Shown one piece after another: positions 51,805 through 55,034 of a DNA stretch of 55,034 bases (positions are counted from its first letter, which is position 1; each line of letters starts with the position of its first letter). The notes beneath the pieces were generated by a model, which did no database searches, had not been told where the DNA came from, and was given only the letters and a program-made list of their open reading frames with translations. The translations under genes were made by a program, and so were the position numbers. This DNA is from an uncultured Bacilli bacterium (GTDB lineage Bacteria; Bacillota_I; Bacilli_A; RF39; UBA660): positions 1 to 55,034 of the forward strand of contig CALVOZ010000007.1 in NCBI GenBank assembly GCA_944350495.1, written 5' to 3'.

Positions 51805-51820
51805 GGTAACTTATCTTTTT
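51796..51820 (+). terminator. Terminator containing the stop of the COG2509 gene
   Basis: AAAAGATAAG/CTTATCTTTT perfect 10-bp stem, GTAA loop; the TAA stop is in the 5' arm. Confidence 0.9.
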
Positions 51821-51861
51821 ATGTTATAATGATAAAAGATACAATTATAGGAGGTAAAAAA

Positions 51862-52620
51862 ATGTTTAATTATAATAATAGAGTAGTAGTTATTACTGGG
51901 GCATCTAGTGGCTTGGGTATGCAGATGGCAAGAGGTTTTGCTAAACAAGGTGCTACCTTAGTAATAATGGCTAGGCGTATTAACAAATTAGAAGAATTTG
52001 CTAAAGAATTAAAAAATGATGGAGTTGAAGTATACCCTATTCAATGTGATGTAACAAATCCTGAATCAGTAAATGAAGCGGCTAGATTAACTAAAGAAAA
52101 ATATGGAAGAGTAGACGTTTTAGTAAACTGTGCTGGAAGCGCTAAAAACAATGGTGTTTTAGATATGACCGATGAAGAATGGGATTTCACTATCTCGACT
52201 GATATGAATTCTGTTTTTTATATGACAAGAGCATTTGCTAATATTATGAAAGAAAATAATTATGGACGAATTATTAATATTGCATCGATGTATGGATTAG
52301 TAGGTAATACTGCCTTAGATACAGTAGCATATCATACTAGTAAGGGTGGGGTAGTAAATTTTACTAGAGCTGTAGCAGCTGAATTAGCAAAATATAATAT
52401 TACATGTAATGCAATATGTCCTGGATATTTTGATACTGAATTAACGCATGATACTTTAGAAACTGATAGTTTTAAACAATATATGAAAGCTACTGTTCCA
52501 CTTGGAAGATATGGCAAAAATGGCGAATTAAATGCTGGAGCTATATTCTTAGGAAGTGAGGAAGCCTCATATGTAACTGGTGTTGTTTTACCAATTGATG
52601 GAGGATATACTGCCGTATAG
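51862..52620 (+). CDS. Short-chain dehydrogenase/reductase
   Basis: 252 residues. TGASSGLGMQMARGFAKQGA (NADPH site), VNCAGSAKN, IINIASMYGL (catalytic Ser) and YHTSKGG (Tyr and Lys), ending DGGYTAV. Close to 3-oxoacyl-reductase/gluconate-5-dehydrogenase types; substrate not readable. TATAAT near 51824, GGAGG site at 51850-51854; ATG at 51829 rejected. Confidence 0.92.
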   Translation: MFNYNNRVVVITGASSGLGMQMARGFAKQGATLVIMARRINKLEEFAKELKNDGVEVYPIQCDVTNPESVNEAARLTKEKYGRVDVLVNCAGSAKNNGVLDMTDEEWDFTISTDMNSVFYMTRAFANIMKENNYGRIINIASMYGLVGNTALDTVAYHTSKGGVVNFTRAVAAELAKYNITCNAICPGYFDTELTHDTLETDSFKQYMKATVPLGRYGKNGELNAGAIFLGSEEASYVTGVVLPIDGGYTAV

Positions 52621-52631
52621 AGGTATTATTA

Positions 52632-53339
52632 ATGAATAAATATTATAGTAATTTTATTGATTATAAAACCTTTGTTGAACATCATCAAGATTTATCTTTA
52701 GAAGAAATATACAAAATATTAGAATTACGTACTAAACAGCCAGAGTTTTTACCAAATAGAAATGCCACTGTTATACTTGGCTATTCAGGTAATGGTAAAT
52801 CAACATATATTTGTGAAATACAAAAAAGTAATCCAAATTGTGTGGCTATCTCGATGGATGATGTCCATAGAGATATAATAGGAGATAATAATAATCTGAT
52901 GGTTAACCCATATATGGTCGTGGAACTATTTGGAGAGAGATTAGAGCAAGCTTGTTTAGAAGGAAAAGAAATTATTATTGATGGAAATTTCTTAAACTTA
53001 TTTACGCGATTAACACTTATTGATACATTACATTCATTTGGATATTATGTAACGGGTATAGATATATTGTTAAGATTTGATAAAATAATAAATTTAAGGA
53101 TAATGGATTTTGCTGGAAGAGATATGAGTCTAAAAATAACAACTGATAATGTTCATATGTACGAAGGACATCCAATCTTTATTGCCCGTAAAAATCATAT
53201 TTTAAAATATCATGAGGTAGAAAAACAAAGCAGCTTTATTGAAGAACAGCAAAAATTAGGTATTGTTCCATTTAGATTAGATAGATATATTAAATTAGAT
53301 GAGTATGGTAAACAAATAACATCTGCAGCACAAAAGTAG
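52632..53339 (+). CDS. P-loop kinase-like protein (zeta-toxin/polynucleotide kinase fold)
   Basis: 235 residues. N-terminal helical part, Walker A ILGYSGNGKSTYI (G50-T58), CVAISMDDVHRDIIGDNNN with the catalytic-type Asp, and IIIDGNFLNLFTRLTLID. Resembles zeta-toxin-like or AAA-type small-molecule/nucleic-acid kinases. No antitoxin gene accompanies it. AGAGGT site; 11 nt after the SDR gene. Confidence 0.75.
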   Translation: MNKYYSNFIDYKTFVEHHQDLSLEEIYKILELRTKQPEFLPNRNATVILGYSGNGKSTYICEIQKSNPNCVAISMDDVHRDIIGDNNNLMVNPYMVVELFGERLEQACLEGKEIIIDGNFLNLFTRLTLIDTLHSFGYYVTGIDILLRFDKIINLRIMDFAGRDMSLKITTDNVHMYEGHPIFIARKNHILKYHEVEKQSSFIEEQQKLGIVPFRLDRYIKLDEYGKQITSAAQK

Positions 53340-53364
53340 AAGAGGTTAAAAATCTCTTTTTTTG
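53340..53364 (+). terminator. Terminator
   Basis: AAGAGGTT/AATCTCTT (one G-T), short A loop, then T run, starting at the stop codon. Confidence 0.8.
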
Positions 53365-53389
53365 TGCATACATTTAAACAGGTGATACT

Positions 53390-54646
53390 ATGTTTTTACA
53401 AAAAATAAATGAAAGAATGAAAATAATCTTATTAATAATCATATTTTTATTTATTGTAATTATATTTAAAGTATTTTATATTCAAGTTATAAGTTATGAT
53501 AAATTAAATTCATATGCTAATAGTCTATGGAGTAGAAACTTACCTTTAGAAGCCAATCGAGGAATAATATATGATACAAATGGCATTGTACTTGCTGGTA
53601 ATATAACAACAACATCGTTGGTATTAATACCTAATCAAATAAAAAATAAAGAAGATACAGCTCAAAAATTAGCCGAAATATTAAATGTTGATTATGAGGA
53701 CATGTACGAACATGTTACCAAGAAAACATCTATTGAAAGAGTTCATCCAGAAGGCAGAAGATTAAATAATGAAATAGCTGATAAAATAAATGATTTAAAA
53801 TTAGAAGGAGTTTATTTAGTTAAAGAGTCCAAAAGAGATTATCCTTATGATACTTTATTATCAAATACATTAGGATTTGTTGGAATTGATAATCAGGGAC
53901 TTAGTGGTTTAGAATTAATTTATGATGAATATTTAACAGGAAGTTATGGAGCTATTAAATATTATAGTGATGCCAAAGGAAATAAACTAAATTTAAGTCA
54001 AGTATACGAAAAACCTCAAGATGGAATAAACATTACTTTAACAATTAATTACAATTTACAAGTTTCTTTGGAGAGAGAATTAGATAATGCTATAGCAATG
54101 TATAATGCTGATCAAGCATGGGGTATTGCTATGAACCCAAATACTGGTGAAGTTTTAGCACTTGCTTCTAGACCAAACTTTTCTCCATCTAATTATCAAG
54201 ATTATACAATTGAAGAAATAAATAGAAATTTACCAATTTGGATGACCTATGAACCGGGGTCAACGTTTAAAATAATTACTCTAGCAGCAGCTTTAGAAGA
54301 AGAATTGGTTGATTTAGAAAAAGACCATTGGTTTGATTCTGGTAGTATTACTGTAGGTGGTGCGAAATTGCATTGTTGGAAACCAGGTGGTCATGGTAGT
54401 CAAACTTATTTAGAAGTAGTTGAAAATTCATGTAATACTGGCTTTGTTAATTTAGGACTTAAATTAGGAAAAAATAAATTGTTTGATTATATTAAAAATT
54501 TTGGTTTTGGTACTAAAACTGGGATTGAATTAAGTGGTGAAGAAAATGGAATAATATTTAATATTGATACAATTGGTGATTTAGAAACTGCAACAACGGC
54601 TTTTGGTCAAGGCGTATCAGTTACAGCTATTCACCTTGTTGTCTAA
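53390..54646 (+). pseudogene. PBP2/SpoVD-like transpeptidase truncated before the KTG motif
   Basis: 418 residues of a class B PBP. Membrane helix 12-33, EANRGIIYDTNGIVLAGNIT, S291-T-F-K (EPGSTFKI) and S347-C-N are intact. Then, right after FGQGVSVTAI, where the cluster PBP continues with QQLQAL, the frame turns to HLVV and stops. The KTG motif and the rest of the fold (about 100-250 residues) are absent. The enzyme should be inactive. The break may be a deletion, a rearrangement, or an assembly join at about 54,630. AGGTGATACTATG start. Confidence 0.8.
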
Positions 54647-54891
54647 TAAATGATACCCTTACTATTACAAGAGGAATAAACAGTAAATACACTAAAAAAT
54701 ACGATGTGGAGTATGAATATAAGTGTTTGATAAATATATAGATTTAAATACTACTTTTAATAAAATATGCCAAAAATCTATGGTATAATAATATATGTAA
54801 GTGATAAATTATGGGTATGTTTGAAAAAACAAAAATAATTATCTAAAAGTAATTATATTAAAAAATGTTTTCATTAAAAAGGGAGTATGAA
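54647..54891. other. Scar-like region with gene remnants
   Basis: No complete gene. One frame open from about 54,632 reads NDTLTITRGINSKYTKKYDV and could be the tail of a lost gene. A TATAAT box near 54,785 with AAGTGAT starts an 11-codon frame (MGMFEKTKIII) that ends at once, looking like a broken gene start. Confidence 0.4.
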
Positions 54892-55034
54892 ATGAAAAAT
54901 GTAATTGAAGTTAAAAATTTAATAAAAGAATATAAAGAAATAAAAGCAGTAGATAATTTATCTTTTGAAGTTCATGAAGGAGAAATTCTAGGTCTTTTAG
55001 GTCCAAATGGAAGTGGCAAAACAACAACAATAAA
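54892..55034 (+). CDS. ABC transporter ATP-binding protein, N-terminal fragment
   Basis: 47 codons to the window edge: [20 protein letters not shown], then [15 protein letters not shown] with the full Walker A. Preceded by GGGAG. Type (drug, bacteriocin or lantibiotic export class) cannot be decided from the fragment. Confidence 0.9.
   Translation, partial: MKNVIEVKNLIKEYKEIKAVDNLSFEVHEGEILGLLGPNGSGKTTTI

Noticed and set aside
52632..53339. Zeta-type toxin-antitoxin system
   Set aside because: The P-loop protein has a zeta-like kinase fold, but no small antitoxin gene precedes or follows it and it sits in an operon with an SDR gene.

Overview
The window is a very AT-rich, densely coded chromosome segment of a Gram-positive, endospore-forming member of the Bacilli. 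Sporulation genes are spread along it: spoVAC-spoVAD-spoVAE, yqfC-yqfD, an sspI-type small acid-soluble spore protein and a YjcZ-like peptide. Genes end in TGA as well as TAA and TAG and tryptophan is TGG, so the code is the standard bacterial one and not the Mollicute code. The lipoproteins, PASTA-type PBP, Mollicute-style MraZ boxes (AAAGTGG repeats) and tiny intergenic spaces suggest an uncultured, genome-reduced, gut-type Bacilli lineage close to the Mollicutes. The exact taxon is inference.

Region 1 (1 to about 7,950) is accessory. It carries the start of a MobC-like gene, a TnpV gene, a frameshifted serine recombinase, a decayed four-gene minus-strand cluster (phosphotransferase, isochorismatase-family hydrolase, PnuC-type transporter, nucleotidyltransferase-like gene; two of the four are broken), a hairpin- and repeat-rich non-coding stretch with a candidate small RNA, and an intact 600-residue serine recombinase with a small gene in front of it. 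It ends at a hypothetical gene next to tRNA-Gly(GCC).

Region 2 (8,040-15,640) is core: tRNA-Gly, a PPC/DUF296 protein, a UPF0173-type metal-dependent hydrolase, ddl, pyk, small membrane proteins and three adjacent envelope proteins of similar layout, then tRNA-Ile and tRNA-Glu. Region 3 (15,640-17,640) is a two-gene phage-type lysis cassette (holin plus M23 endolysin) lying alone between tRNA genes. Region 4 (17,640-29,830) has tRNA-Lys, a prepilin-like protein with an inserted von Willebrand A domain, spoVACDE, the yqfC-yqfD-vanZ-ybeY-dgkA-era-yqzL-DUF1653-recO run, a WG-repeat protein, a very short glycyl T-box leader with a 24-codon ORF in front of glyS, sspI and trmB.

Region 5 (29,830-36,940) has a lipoprotein, the ytxG/ytxH-type pair, a sensor protein with a degenerate GGDEF domain, recX, prsA and two tiny hydrophobic proteins. 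Region 6 (37,000-44,800) is a shortened division and wall cluster (mraZ-rsmH-ftsL-PBP) followed by phospholipid genes (CDP-alcohol phosphatidyltransferase, two PlsC-type acyltransferases around an acyl-CoA synthetase). Region 7 (44,800-55,034) holds a large unknown protein, an RDD protein, a zinc-ribbon membrane protein, a patatin, two flavoproteins, an SDR enzyme, a P-loop kinase, a 3'-truncated PBP2/SpoVD-like gene and the start of an ABC ATPase.

Two architectural habits recur. A TATAAT box often stands about 15-24 nt before the ATG with an AGGTGAT-type ribosome-binding site between them, giving very short leaders. Stop codons often lie inside the terminator hairpin. Both affect start-site calling, and many starts below are moved inward for this reason.
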